This document shows positions 1 to 8,130 of a stretch of 64,000 nucleotides of DNA, in pieces; the stretch's first letter is position 1, and each line of letters begins with the position of its first letter. This DNA is from CAZQGO01 sp964593065. Lineage in GTDB: Bacteria; Oederibacteriota; JAAXVQ01. The stretch covers positions 1-64,000 of the forward strand of contig CAZQGO010000010.1 in the NCBI GenBank assembly GCA_964593065.1, read 5' to 3'. The position numbers and the translations under genes are program-made. The notes beneath the pieces were generated by a model. It saw nothing but the letters and a program-made list of their open reading frames with translations. It did no database searches and was not told where the DNA came from.

Positions 1-1248
1 GCTCTTGCGGGTGGGAATGGTCGTGTTGCGCTCGATCAGCCTCGTCGCCACGCCCCCCAGCGTCTCGATCCCCAGCGACAGCGGCGTCACGTCCAGCAGC
101 AGCACGTCCTTCACGTCCCCTTTCAGCACCCCCCCCTGGATCGCCGCACCCACCGCCACCACCTCGTCCGGGTTCACTCCCTTGTGCGGCTCGCGTCCGA
201 AAAACTTCCGCACCGTCTCCTGCACACGCGGCATCCGCGTCATGCCCCCCACCAGGATCACTTCCTCGATCTCCCCAGCCTTCAACCCCGCGTCCGACAA
301 CGCCCGCTCCATCGGCCCGATCGTGCGCTCCACCAGGCCCCCCGTCAGCTGCTCCAGCTTCGCCCGCGTCAGCGTCACCGCCAGGTGCTTCGGCCCCGTC
401 GCGTCCGCCGTGATGAACGGCAGGTTGATCTCCGTCTGCAGCGTCGACGACAGCTCGATCTTCGCCTTCTCCGCCCCCTCCTTCAGCCGCTGCAGCGCCA
501 TCTTGTCCGCCCGCAGGTCGATCCCCTGCTCCCGCTTGAACTCCTCCGCCAGCCAGTCGATCACCACCTGGTCGAAATCGTCCCCTCCCAGATGCGTGTC
601 CCCGTTCGTCGACTTCACCTCGAACACCCCGTCCCCGATCTCCAGGATCGAGATGTCGTACGTCCCTCCACCCAGGTCGTACACCGCGATCTTCTCGTTC
701 TTCTTCTTGTCCAGCCCGTACGCCAGCGCCGCCGCCGTCGGCTCGTTGATGATCCGCAGCACGTTCAACCCCGCGATCTTCCCCGCGTCCTTCGTCGCCT
801 GACGCTGGCTGTCGTTGAAGTACGCCGGCACCGTCACCACCGCGTCCGTGATTTTCTCCCCCAGGTACGCCTCCGCGTCCTGTTTCAGCTTCTGCAAAAT
901 CATCGCCGAGATCTCCGGCGGCGCGTACTCGTGCTCCCCCGCTTCCACCCGCACGTCCCCGTTGCCCGCCGCCTTCGTCCGGTACGGCACCTTCTTCTCC
1001 TCTTCCTTCACCTCCGCGTCCCGCCGCCCCATGAAGCGCTTGATCGAAAATACCGTGTTTTCCGGGTTCGTCACCGCCTGCCGCTTCGCCGTCTGGCCCA
1101 CCAGCCGTTCCCCGTTCTTCGTGAACGCCACGATCGACGGCGTCGTCCGCCCGCCTTCCGCGTTCGGCACCACCGCCGGCTCCCCTCCCTGCATCACCGC
1201 CATGCACGAGTTCGTCGTCCCCAAATCTATGCCCAGCACTTTGGCCAT
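1..1248 (-). CDS. dnaK: Chaperone DnaK (Hsp70), 3' end beyond window
   Basis: Cytosolic ATP-dependent Hsp70 chaperone, working with DnaJ and GrpE in protein folding and stress protection. The first 416 residues are present: the nucleotide-binding domain begins MAKVLGIDLGTTNSCMAV and contains the phosphate-binding motifs VYDLGGGTYDISIL and VILVGGMTRMPRV, then the linker LLLDVTPLSLGIETLGG and the start of the substrate-binding domain. The reading frame stays open to base 1, so the gene is cut by the window edge. Start choice: a GAGAGGGG ribosome site lies 7-8 bases before the ATG at 1248, while an earlier in-frame ATG at 1257 directly abuts it. Third codon positions are almost all G or C, suggesting high expression. 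No grpE or dnaJ is adjacent on this side. A sigma-54-type promoter precedes it (1290-1305). Confidence 0.98.
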   Translation of the reverse strand, partial: MAKVLGIDLGTTNSCMAVMQGGEPAVVPNAEGGRTTPSIVAFTKNGERLVGQTAKRQAVTNPENTVFSIKRFMGRRDAEVKEEEKKVPYRTKAAGNGDVRVEAGEHEYAPPEISAMILQKLKQDAEAYLGEKITDAVVTVPAYFNDSQRQATKDAGKIAGLNVLRIINEPTAAALAYGLDKKKNEKIAVYDLGGGTYDISILEIGDGVFEVKSTNGDTHLGGDDFDQVVIDWLAEEFKREQGIDLRADKMALQRLKEGAEKAKIELSSTLQTEINLPFITADATGPKHLAVTLTRAKLEQLTGGLVERTIGPMERALSDAGLKAGEIEEVILVGGMTRMPRVQETVRKFFGREPHKGVNPDEVVAVGAAIQGGVLKGDVKDVLLLDVTPLSLGIETLGGVATRLIERNTTIPTRKS

Positions 1249-1289
1249 GTTCAACATCCCCTCTCAATGTAATAACCCACCATCTATAG

Positions 1290-1305
1290 AGCAATAAACG
1301 CGCCA
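1290..1305 (-). promoter_or_regulatory. Sigma-54 (-24/-12) promoter of dnaK
   Basis: On the minus strand this reads TGGCGCGTTTATTGCT. It matches the RpoN consensus TGGCACGNNNNTTGCW at all but one defined position, with the required GG and GC separated by exactly 10 bases. The predicted start of transcription is near 1280, about 32 bases before the dnaK ATG. No CIRCE element and no good sigma-70 promoter is visible in the same 194-base spacer. An RpoN gene and a sigma-54 activator gene are in the operon just upstream, which supports the call. Activity is inferred. Confidence 0.7.
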
Positions 1306-1390
1306 AACAGCGCCGGGATCGCGGAATATGAATAGCCTTAAAAAATAGGGATTTATCCGGACACTGCCGGGGTCTGCAAGGATGATAGAT

Positions 1391-1424
1391 GTTCAATAAT
1401 GAAAAGATGGTTTGATATTGAAAC
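1391..1424 (-). promoter_or_regulatory. Two tandem dyad sites, candidate activator (UAS) sites
   Basis: Two related 14-base elements on the minus strand, TTTCAATATCAAAC (within 1410-1424) and TTTCATTATTGAAC (within 1391-1405), agree at 11 of 14 positions. Their starts are 19 bases apart, and each is a partial inverted repeat. They sit about 118 and 137 bases upstream of the predicted dnaK start, the usual distance for sites bound by sigma-54 activators, and directly after the stop codon of such an activator. Binding is inferred. Confidence 0.45.
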
Positions 1425-1442
1425 AGACGGGATTGCGGCGGA

Positions 1443-2789
1443 TTATTTGAAATTTTCCAGGTTGTAGGTCTTGATCTTGCGCCACAGGGTGGAGCGGCTG
1501 ATGCCGAGGCTCCTGGCCGCCTCGGTCTGGTTGCCGTCGTATTTCAAGAGGGCGTTCTTGATCATTTCCTCCTCGGCCTTGTTCAAGGACACGACCTGGT
1601 CGAGCTGCGGCCCGTCAATGGCCAGCTGGGCCCGCTGGAAGATCTGGGGCGGCAGGGAGGTCTTGGAAATGACGTTTTCATCCGCCAAAATCACGCCGTG
1701 CTGGATGATGTTTTCAAGTTCGCGGATGTTGCCGGGATAATCATAATGCATCAGGCCGTAGAGCGCGTCGCGTGCGATGGAGATGACGTTCTTGTTGAAG
1801 CGGCGGTTGTATTTGGCCAGGAAATGCTTGATCAAGGGCGGGATATCCTCGCGCCGTTCCCGCAGGGGGGGGATGTGGATGTGGATGACGTGAATGCGGT
1901 AAAAGAGGTCTTCGCGGAACCGGCCGGACCGGACGGCTTCGCCCAAGTCCCGGTTGGTGGCCGCCAGGATCCTGACATCCACCTGGACTTCCTCGGACGC
2001 CCCGAGCCGCCGCACCTGCCCGTTTTCCAGCACGCGCAGGAGTTTGACCTGGAGGGCCGGGGACAATTCCCCCACTTCATCCAGGAAAAAAGTCCCGCCG
2101 TTGGCCTGTTCGAAGAGGCCGGGGCGGTCGGCCACGGCGCCGGTGAAGGCTCCCCGGCGGAAGCCGAAGAGTTCGGATTCCAGCAGGCTCTCGGGAATGG
2201 CCCCGCAGTTCACGGCCACGAAGGTTTTCTGGGCCCGCGGCGACAAGCGGTGGATGGCGCGCGCCACCAATTCCTTGCCCACGCCGGTTTCCCCGGTGAT
2301 CAGAATCGTGGAATCGGTGGGAGCCACGCGCGCGGCCAGCTGAAACACGCGCCGGATCGTTTCGGAGGCGCCGACCACCTCCTCGGTGACCAGCGGCGTG
2401 TTTTCCACAGGCATCCAGCGCACCATGCCGGTTTGCTCTTCCTGCTGCCATTCGGCGAGGAGCTGGGTAAAATGAGACTCCTGCAACGGCAGGGTCAGAT
2501 AAAAATCCGCGCCGCGGCGGACCGCCTCGGCGGCGCCGGCAATGTTGTTTTCCGGCGTCAGCCACAGCAACTTGTGGGAACCGTGTTCGCGCGTCATGGA
2601 CACCAAATCCATGTCCCCTCCCACCATGCGCGCGTCCAGGACCACCAGATGGTTCGGATTGGCATCCAAATGCTTGAGCAGCGCCGTTTTTTCGCGGATT
2701 TCGTCGTATTGATACCGCGTCGGAGGCAAGAGCCCCTCCAGGGCGTCCTTCAAGGCTCGGTCCTCGGAAAAGATGATGACTTTCTGCAT
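1443..2789 (-). CDS. Sigma-54-dependent transcriptional activator with degenerate receiver domain
   Basis: 448-residue bacterial enhancer-binding protein that would use ATP hydrolysis to open sigma-54 promoters. Residues 1-115 resemble a response-regulator receiver (VVLDARM with D52), but the conserved Lys of the K-P motif is Leu (LTLP, L100), so normal phosphorylation control is doubtful. The AAA+ domain (about 135-370) has Walker A GETGVGKE (166-173), the sigma-54 contact loop GAFTGA (213-218) and Walker B FFLDE (234-238). The C-terminus is a Fis-type helix-turn-helix (NQTEAARSLGISRSTLWRKI). The start is set by GAGGTGAGC just before the ATG; the frame stays open far upstream, but that part overlaps the wecG-type gene. 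It is the last gene of the rpoN-PTS operon and lies next to the sigma-54 promoter of dnaK. Confidence 0.93.
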   Translation of the reverse strand: MQKVIIFSEDRALKDALEGLLPPTRYQYDEIREKTALLKHLDANPNHLVVLDARMVGGDMDLVSMTREHGSHKLLWLTPENNIAGAAEAVRRGADFYLTLPLQESHFTQLLAEWQQEEQTGMVRWMPVENTPLVTEEVVGASETIRRVFQLAARVAPTDSTILITGETGVGKELVARAIHRLSPRAQKTFVAVNCGAIPESLLESELFGFRRGAFTGAVADRPGLFEQANGGTFFLDEVGELSPALQVKLLRVLENGQVRRLGASEEVQVDVRILAATNRDLGEAVRSGRFREDLFYRIHVIHIHIPPLRERREDIPPLIKHFLAKYNRRFNKNVISIARDALYGLMHYDYPGNIRELENIIQHGVILADENVISKTSLPPQIFQRAQLAIDGPQLDQVVSLNKAEEEMIKNALLKYDGNQTEAARSLGISRSTLWRKIKTYNLENFK

Positions 2790-2791
2790 GC

Positions 2792-3451
2792 TCACCTCTG
2801 GGCCGGCGCGGTCCGGGGTCTCCGCCGCCACAGGATCAGCCAGGCGAAGCGAAACAGCCGCAGAACGCGCGGAAGCCGCCACGGCTCCTGCAGGAGGCGG
2901 AACAGCCATTCCAGCCCGATTCTTCCCATCCACCGCGGGGCGCGCCGCAGGTGGCCGGCCAAAACATCGAAACTGCCGCCGACCCCGACCGCCACCCGCG
3001 CCGCCAGGCTCTCCCGCCGGCGGTCCAGGAACATTTCCTGCCCCGGCTGGCCGAGTCCCACCAACAGGAGGTCGGCGGCCGTGTGGTTTATTTCCTCCAC
3101 GATGCGCTCTTCCTCCGCGGCGGTCCAAAACCCGCAATGGGTGCCGGCGACGCGCAAGCCGGGAAAGCGCTGCTGCAAGCCGAGGGCGGCGCGGGCGGCC
3201 ACGCCCGGCTTGGCTCCCAGCAGAAAAACACTCTGCCCTTCCGCGGTGCACAGGCCGCACAGGCTGTCGATCAATTCCAGGCCCGTGATCCGTTCCGGCT
3301 TCCGCCCGGTCAGGCGCCTCACCGCCCACTGGCAGCCCACGCCGTCCGCCACCGCCAGGTCGGCGCGCGCCAGAACCGCGGCGTAGGCCGGATCGTCATG
3401 GGCGGCCAGAAGCGTCAGGGCGTTCAGGGTATAAATGATCTGGCAGCCCAC
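2792..3451 (-). CDS. WecG/TagA/CpsF-family glycosyltransferase, short N-terminus
   Basis: Members of this GT26 family transfer N-acetylmannosaminuronate or N-acetylmannosamine from UDP onto lipid-linked sugars in surface polysaccharide synthesis. The 219-residue protein has the family core: VADGVGCQWAVRRL, ERITGLELIDSLC, GLGQPGQEMFLDR, and the C-terminal signature GVGGSFDVLAGHLRRAP followed by GLEWLFRLLQEPWR. Translation starts at a GTG (3451) five bases after GAGGTG; an in-frame TGA lies four codons upstream of the GTG, so no longer start exists. The family's usual first 30-40 residues (before the QIIYTLNA strand) are therefore missing. It stands between galU, which makes UDP-glucose, and the sigma-54 activator, two bases before the latter. 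Confidence 0.85.
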   Translation of the reverse strand: MGCQIIYTLNALTLLAAHDDPAYAAVLARADLAVADGVGCQWAVRRLTGRKPERITGLELIDSLCGLCTAEGQSVFLLGAKPGVAARAALGLQQRFPGLRVAGTHCGFWTAAEEERIVEEINHTAADLLLVGLGQPGQEMFLDRRRESLAARVAVGVGGSFDVLAGHLRRAPRWMGRIGLEWLFRLLQEPWRLPRVLRLFRFAWLILWRRRPRTAPAQR

Positions 3452-3488
3452 GGAGGCACCTCACGCGCGGCGAACGACACCGTGGTTT

Positions 3489-4451
3489 TCACGGAACGCG
3501 TGATTTTTCGGCCCGGCCGGATTCGCGGCCTCCTTGAACGACCGCCCGCATGTAGGCCAGCAACGGCGCATGGGCCGAGGGATCCTGCAGCGCATAGGCA
3601 ATGGTGGCCTTGACGAATTCGACCTTGTTGCCGATGTCGTGACGCACGCCCCGCAGCAGGCAAGCGTACACGGGCCGGTGCCGGTTCATTTCCCGCAAGG
3701 CGTCGGTGAGCTGGATTTCCCCGGCCCGTCCCGGCCGGGTCCGCTCCAGGACACTGAAAATATCCGGCGTTAAGATATATCGACCCACGATGCCCAGCCG
3801 GGACGGCGCTTTTTCCGGGGACGGCTTCTCGACCAAATCGCGCACCCGGAAGAGATCCGAACCCAGGGGCTGGGGATCGATGATGCCATAGGACGAGGTG
3901 GACTTGCGCGGAATTTCCTGCACCGCCAGCACCGGTCCCTGGTAGTTTTCCCACACCTGCAGCAGCTGGGAGATGGCCGGGCGGGGATGGTCCATGATGT
4001 CGTCGCCCAGGAAAACCGCGAAGGGTTCCTCGCCTACGAAACTTTTCGCGCACAAAACGGCGTGCCCCAGCCCCAGGGCCTCTTTCTGCCGGATGTAGAG
4101 CAGATTCACCATGTTGGAGATCTTCTGCACGATGTGCAGGTCGTGCAGCTTGCCCTGCGCGCGCAAATTCTCCTCGAGCTCGACGGCGTGGTCGAAATGA
4201 TTTTCAATCGACTGCTTGCCCCGGCCGGTGACGATCAGGATATCCTTGATCCCGGCCGCGACCGCTTCTTCGACGACGTACTGGATGGCCGGTTTGTCGT
4301 AGACCGGGAGCATCTCCTTCGGTTGGGCCTTGGTGGCGGGTAAGAAACGCGTACCCAGCCCGGCGGCGGGAATCACCGCCTTGGTGACCCGCGGCGTCCG
4401 TCCCGGTTGCTTGAGCAAACGGCGGGACTTTTGCGGCATTCGGCGCATCAT
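3489..4451 (-). CDS. galU: UTP-glucose-1-phosphate uridylyltransferase
   Basis: Makes UDP-glucose from UTP and glucose 1-phosphate for envelope and capsule sugars. 320 residues, usual length about 290-300. The nucleotidyltransferase core starts VTKAVIPAAGLGTRFLPATK near residue 22, followed by KEMLPVYDKPAIQYVVEEAV, FLGDDIMD and RYILTPDIFSVLE. The ATG at 4451 overlaps the ptsI stop as ATGA and follows GGAGG by six bases, so it is probably translationally coupled to ptsI. The basic stretch before VTKAV (RRMPQKSRRLLKQPGR) is an N-terminal extension compared with typical GalU. Its position downstream of the PTS genes links sugar uptake to nucleotide-sugar supply. Confidence 0.96.
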   Translation of the reverse strand: MMRRMPQKSRRLLKQPGRTPRVTKAVIPAAGLGTRFLPATKAQPKEMLPVYDKPAIQYVVEEAVAAGIKDILIVTGRGKQSIENHFDHAVELEENLRAQGKLHDLHIVQKISNMVNLLYIRQKEALGLGHAVLCAKSFVGEEPFAVFLGDDIMDHPRPAISQLLQVWENYQGPVLAVQEIPRKSTSSYGIIDPQPLGSDLFRVRDLVEKPSPEKAPSRLGIVGRYILTPDIFSVLERTRPGRAGEIQLTDALREMNRHRPVYACLLRGVRHDIGNKVEFVKATIAYALQDPSAHAPLLAYMRAVVQGGRESGRAEKSRVP

Positions 4452-6166
4452 GCGTAACCTCCGCTCTTGGCCAGGATGTCCTCCGCTTCCTTGCTGCTGG
4501 TGCAGGTTAAAACTTTTTCCGCCAGGATTTTGGAAGCGGCGAAATTGATCTCCCGGATATTCTTCTTCAACTGCGGAACGAAGGCCGAGCCGGTGGAGAA
4601 CTCGTCCAATCCCAGGCCCACCAGCATGGGCGTCAACAAGGGGTCCGCCGCCATCTCCCCGCACATGCCGACCCAGATTTGTTCCTGATGGGCCGCGTCA
4701 ATCACGCGCTTGAGCAGCCGCAGGATCGCCGGCTGCAGGGGATTGTACAAATAGGCCACCTTCTCGTTGACGCGGTCGGCCCCCAGGGTGTACTGGATCA
4801 GGTCGTTGGTGCCGATGGAGAAAAAATCCGCCTCCCGGGCCAGGATGTCGGACGTCACGGCTGCCGAGGGCAACTCGATCATGATCCCGACTTCCATTTT
4901 CTTGTCGAAGGATACCCGGCGCCGCACCAGTTCCTGCTGGACCTCGGCCAGGATCACCTTGGCCTGCCGGAGTTCCTCCACGTCGGCGACCATGGGAAAC
5001 ATGATCTTGACTTTGCCGAATGGCGAGGCGCGCAGGATGGCCCGCAGCTGCAACTTGAAAATATCCACCTGGGCGAGGCACAGGCGGATGCCGCGGAGCC
5101 CCAGGAAGGGGTTCATTTCCTTCTGGCCCCCCAAGCGTGAAAAAAACTTGTCTCCGCCCAGATCCAGGGTGCGGATGACCGTGGCGTAGGGCAGGGACTG
5201 CTGCGCCACCAACTTGTAGGCCTCGAACTGTTCTTCCTCTCCCGGCAATTCCGACCGGTTCAGGTACAGGAATTCCGTGCGAAACAGACCCACGCCTTCC
5301 GCCCCGTGTTTCCGGGCCTGGCGGATCTCTTCCGGCAGTTCCAGATTGGCGGCCACCGTCAGGCGGTAGCCGTCGGTGGTCACCGCCGTGACGCCTTTCA
5401 GCTTTTTGAGCTTGCGGGTGACCTCCATCATTTTTTGCTGGGCCTGCCGGTACTTGGCCAGCGTCTTGGCGTCGGGATTGATGACCACCAGGCCCAGCGA
5501 GCCGTCCAGGACCAGCGTGTCGCCGGTGCGTACGCGCGCCGTGATTTCCTGCAAGCCCACGATCGCGGGGATTTCCAGCGAACGGGCCATGATGGCGGCA
5601 TGGGACGTCCGCCCACCGACGTCGGTTACGAAACCGACCACGCGTTCCCGGCGCAGCGAGGCGGTTTGCGAGGGAGTCAGGTCCTTGGCGACGATGATGA
5701 CTTCCTCCCGGATGCCGGCCAGCTGCCCCGCCTTTTGGCCGGTCAGGTTGCGCAACAGGCGGGCCACCACGTCGTTGACGTCCGCGGACCGTTCCCGCAC
5801 GTACTCCTCGCTGGACTGGTGGAGCTGGTGCCGCAGGCTGCTGAAGACTTTATGCAGGGCATACTCCACCGGCAGGCGGGCATTGCGGATCTTGTCCTTG
5901 GCGGCCTGAATCAGCAGGGGATCCTCCAGAATGTGCAGGTAGGCGTTGAAAATTGCGGCTTCCTTCAGCCCCACTTCCTGCGCGACCTTCTGCATGACGG
6001 CTTCGATTTCCTGCCGGGTCGAGGCGACCGCCAGGTCGAGACGCTCGATCTCCGCCTCCACCATGGCTTCGCTGATCCGGTGCTTGCGCATGGGGACCCT
6101 GGCTTGATCGATCAAGTAGGCTTTGCCGATGGCGATCCCGGGTGAAGCGGCTATGCCTTTCAGCAT
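4448..6166 (-). CDS. ptsI: PTS Enzyme I (phosphoenolpyruvate-protein phosphotransferase)
   Basis: Cytosolic enzyme that takes phosphate from PEP and passes it to HPr. 572 residues, full length. The phosphohistidine site is GGRTSHAAIMARS (H189). The PEP-binding barrel has GLFRTEFLYL, FPMVADVEELRQAK, IMIELPSAAVTSDILA, SIGTNDLIQYTLGADR and the catalytic Cys in WVGMCGEMA (C502). Near the end the usual (L/F)SMSA is replaced by FSTGSAFVP. The ATG at 6166 follows GGAGG. It lies directly downstream of ptsH and overlaps galU by four bases. Confidence 0.98.
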   Translation of the reverse strand: MLKGIAASPGIAIGKAYLIDQARVPMRKHRISEAMVEAEIERLDLAVASTRQEIEAVMQKVAQEVGLKEAAIFNAYLHILEDPLLIQAAKDKIRNARLPVEYALHKVFSSLRHQLHQSSEEYVRERSADVNDVVARLLRNLTGQKAGQLAGIREEVIIVAKDLTPSQTASLRRERVVGFVTDVGGRTSHAAIMARSLEIPAIVGLQEITARVRTGDTLVLDGSLGLVVINPDAKTLAKYRQAQQKMMEVTRKLKKLKGVTAVTTDGYRLTVAANLELPEEIRQARKHGAEGVGLFRTEFLYLNRSELPGEEEQFEAYKLVAQQSLPYATVIRTLDLGGDKFFSRLGGQKEMNPFLGLRGIRLCLAQVDIFKLQLRAILRASPFGKVKIMFPMVADVEELRQAKVILAEVQQELVRRRVSFDKKMEVGIMIELPSAAVTSDILAREADFFSIGTNDLIQYTLGADRVNEKVAYLYNPLQPAILRLLKRVIDAAHQEQIWVGMCGEMAADPLLTPMLVGLGLDEFSTGSAFVPQLKKNIREINFAASKILAEKVLTCTSSKEAEDILAKSGGYA

Positions 6167-6203
6167 GAACCTCCGACTCCTTCCGCGCGTTCCTGGCGCA
6201 AGC

Positions 6204-6473
6204 TCATTCCTTTTCCCCGAAGCGGTTTTGGATCAACTCGACCAGGGACGTCAGGGCCTGCAGCTCGTCTTCGCCGTCGGTAATCACGGTGATGCGCGAG
6301 CCGAAGGTGGCGCCCAGCGTCATCAGTCCCATGATGCTCTTGGCGTTGACCTGCCGTTCGTCCTTGCGCAGTTCGACCTGGCAGGAAAATTTATTGGCCG
6401 TCTCAATGAAGACCGCCGCCGCCCGCAGGTGCATGCCCAGTTTGTTGACCACGGTCACTTCTTGACTCCGCAT
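6204..6473 (-). CDS. ptsH: Phosphocarrier protein HPr
   Basis: 89-residue phosphocarrier between Enzyme I and the EIIA domains. It has the active-site His in NKLGMHLRAA (H15) and the regulatory Ser in NAKSIMGLM (S46), the residue phosphorylated by HPr kinase. As hprK is encoded in the same operon, both catalytic (His) and regulatory (Ser) phosphorylation are expected. It lies between the EIID gene and ptsI. Confidence 0.97.
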   Translation of the reverse strand: MRSQEVTVVNKLGMHLRAAAVFIETANKFSCQVELRKDERQVNAKSIMGLMTLGATFGSRITVITDGEDELQALTSLVELIQNRFGEKE

Positions 6474-6509
6474 CGTTCCCGGGCTCGCGCCCGTCCTCCC
6501 TGGTTGTGA

Positions 6510-7304
6510 TTACCCCAAACCCAGCCAGCCGCTCACCAGTCCCAAGGCGGCCAGCAAATAGAACAAGTGGCTGGCGGACAATCCGTGCCGCAGGCCGCCC
6601 ATCAGCAGCACCATCAGGACCATGAGCAAGCCGGCATCCGTGAAGTGCGAATTGGACAGCAGCGGGTGGCGCAGCTGAAAATATCCTGCGGCCGCCACGC
6701 CCGCGATCAGGGCGGAGAACAACCCGATATACCGGACCCAGCGTTGCGGATTGAGCCGGCGTAAATCCTGGATGATTTCCAGGCCCCGGTGGTAGCCCAA
6801 AAATACGCCGCCGAGGCGCAGGCTCAAATGCGCCAGGGAAAACAGTCCCAAGAACACTCCCGGCCCGGCCAAGGCCGGCCAGACCTTTCCGGCCGGGGTA
6901 AACAGAACCACACAGACCCCCAGCAGCGCGGTGGCCGGCTTGAGCGTGGCCCAGAAAAAGGAATCCCCGAGCGCGGCCAAGGGCCCCATCATTCCGAGCT
7001 TGATCCGATTCGCCTCCAGCGCCTGGGTGTCGCGTTCCCGGATGCTCTTTTCCTCCAACCTGGCCACCACGCCCAGGATCAGGGAGGCACAGTACGGATG
7101 CGTCACGAAAAACTCCAGGTGCCGCTTCAGGGCTTGGGCCCGGAGTTCGCGGACGGACTCCACCGCCCGGATGGCCGGTGCCAGGGCGTAGGCGAATCCC
7201 AGGTTTTGCACCCGCTGGAAGTTCCAGCAGGCCTGGAGGCAAAAGGACCGCAGCCCCATCCTGAGGAGAGTGAACGAGGTCACGCCGGGGTCCTCCGGTT
7301 TCAT
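6510..7304 (-). CDS. PTS system mannose-family EIID component
   Basis: 264-residue membrane component of a mannose/fructose/sorbose-family PTS permease, acting with EIIC. It begins with the family pattern LRSFCLQACWNFQRVQNLGFAYALAPAI and contains KLGMMGPLAALGDSFFWATLKP, with several hydrophobic segments towards the C-terminus. The ATG overlaps the EIIC stop as ATGA, indicating coupled translation. The sugar cannot be told from sequence; in Deltaproteobacteria-like genomes such systems may also be regulatory. Confidence 0.93.
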   Translation of the reverse strand: MKPEDPGVTSFTLLRMGLRSFCLQACWNFQRVQNLGFAYALAPAIRAVESVRELRAQALKRHLEFFVTHPYCASLILGVVARLEEKSIRERDTQALEANRIKLGMMGPLAALGDSFFWATLKPATALLGVCVVLFTPAGKVWPALAGPGVFLGLFSLAHLSLRLGGVFLGYHRGLEIIQDLRRLNPQRWVRYIGLFSALIAGVAAAGYFQLRHPLLSNSHFTDAGLLMVLMVLLMGGLRHGLSASHLFYLLAALGLVSGWLGLG

Positions 7305-8068
7305 TTTTCACCCCTCCACCAGGTCAATACACCCGCGCCCACCACCGCCAGGGAAAAAATCCACCAGCCGCCGCCCGGCCACAACAGAAGCGCCAGCCAG
7401 CCGAGGACAAAGGCCCCGACCGTCCACCAGTGAAAGCGGTCACGCGTCGCCAGCTCGAAGAGGACCGCGAAAGACAAGGCCGGCAAGCCCCAGAACACCA
7501 CCCCCAGGCCGGATACCAGCGAGGCGGGCAGGAGCATGAACAGGTGCAGCGCCCCCACGGCTACGGGACCGAGCCACAGGGCGTAAATCAGGAAGTTCTT
7601 CAGGTACGGAGGAATCAACGCCAGGCCATGATACCAGCCCAGAACCGGCACCCGGCCGTTTTCCGCCACGGCCTCGGCGCGCCGCGCCAAGCGGTCGTTG
7701 ACGCTGTGACGGAGAACGATATCCAGTTTCCCCGCCAGCGTTCCCGCCGGAATGGCGATCATCAGGGCAAAGACGATACTCGGCCCGAAAGCGAACCCCT
7801 GCTGGTGTGTCAGCATGCCCGTCAACGCCACGGTGATTCCGCCCGTGACCGTATGGTCGGAGGGGATATAGGCCCCCACAGGGATGACGCCCAGCCAGAT
7901 CAATTGAATCAGGGCGCCGACGAATAGACCGGTCGGGATATCCCCGAGCATGTACCCGAAAATCGCCCCGACCACGAGCGGCTGCGAAATCATGAACTGG
8001 CCCAGGAGGGAGTGATCCAGGGCCAGGAACGCGCCGACGGCGGACAGCCATAGGACCTGCTCCACCAT
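7301..8068 (-). CDS. PTS system mannose-family EIIC component
   Basis: 255-residue sugar channel subunit of the mannose-family PTS. It is strongly hydrophobic, with conserved segments ALDHSLLGQFMISQPLVVGAI, GDIPTGLFVGALIQLIWLGVIPVGAYIP and KNFLIYALWLGPVAVGALH. The ATG at 8068 is three bases after AAGGAGG and the next codon (GTG, 8065) is six bases after it, so either may be used. It is preceded by EIIB with a 62-base gap and overlaps EIID. Confidence 0.93.
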   Translation of the reverse strand: MVEQVLWLSAVGAFLALDHSLLGQFMISQPLVVGAIFGYMLGDIPTGLFVGALIQLIWLGVIPVGAYIPSDHTVTGGITVALTGMLTHQQGFAFGPSIVFALMIAIPAGTLAGKLDIVLRHSVNDRLARRAEAVAENGRVPVLGWYHGLALIPPYLKNFLIYALWLGPVAVGALHLFMLLPASLVSGLGVVFWGLPALSFAVLFELATRDRFHWWTVGAFVLGWLALLLWPGGGWWIFSLAVVGAGVLTWWRGEK

Positions 8069-8130
8069 GCGCCTCCTTGAAAAGATCCCAACCCGCGGGT
8101 CCTGGGGAGCGACCGGGGGCGGCACGCCCC

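Noticed and set aside
5..1272. Long plus-strand open frames across the dnaK region
   Set aside because: They are shadows of the minus-strand dnaK frame, caused by high third-position GC; the plus products are low-complexity Arg/His/Leu-rich.
1249..1442. CIRCE element or sigma-70 promoter for dnaK
   Set aside because: No TTAGCACTC-N9-GAGTGCTAA and no pair of boxes with good match and spacing; best sigma-70 candidates match three of six at -35.
2789..3329. 180-residue upstream extension of the sigma-54 activator frame
   Set aside because: It overlaps the WecG/TagA gene in another frame, is Gly/Arg-rich, and a good ribosome site stands at the internal ATG (2789).
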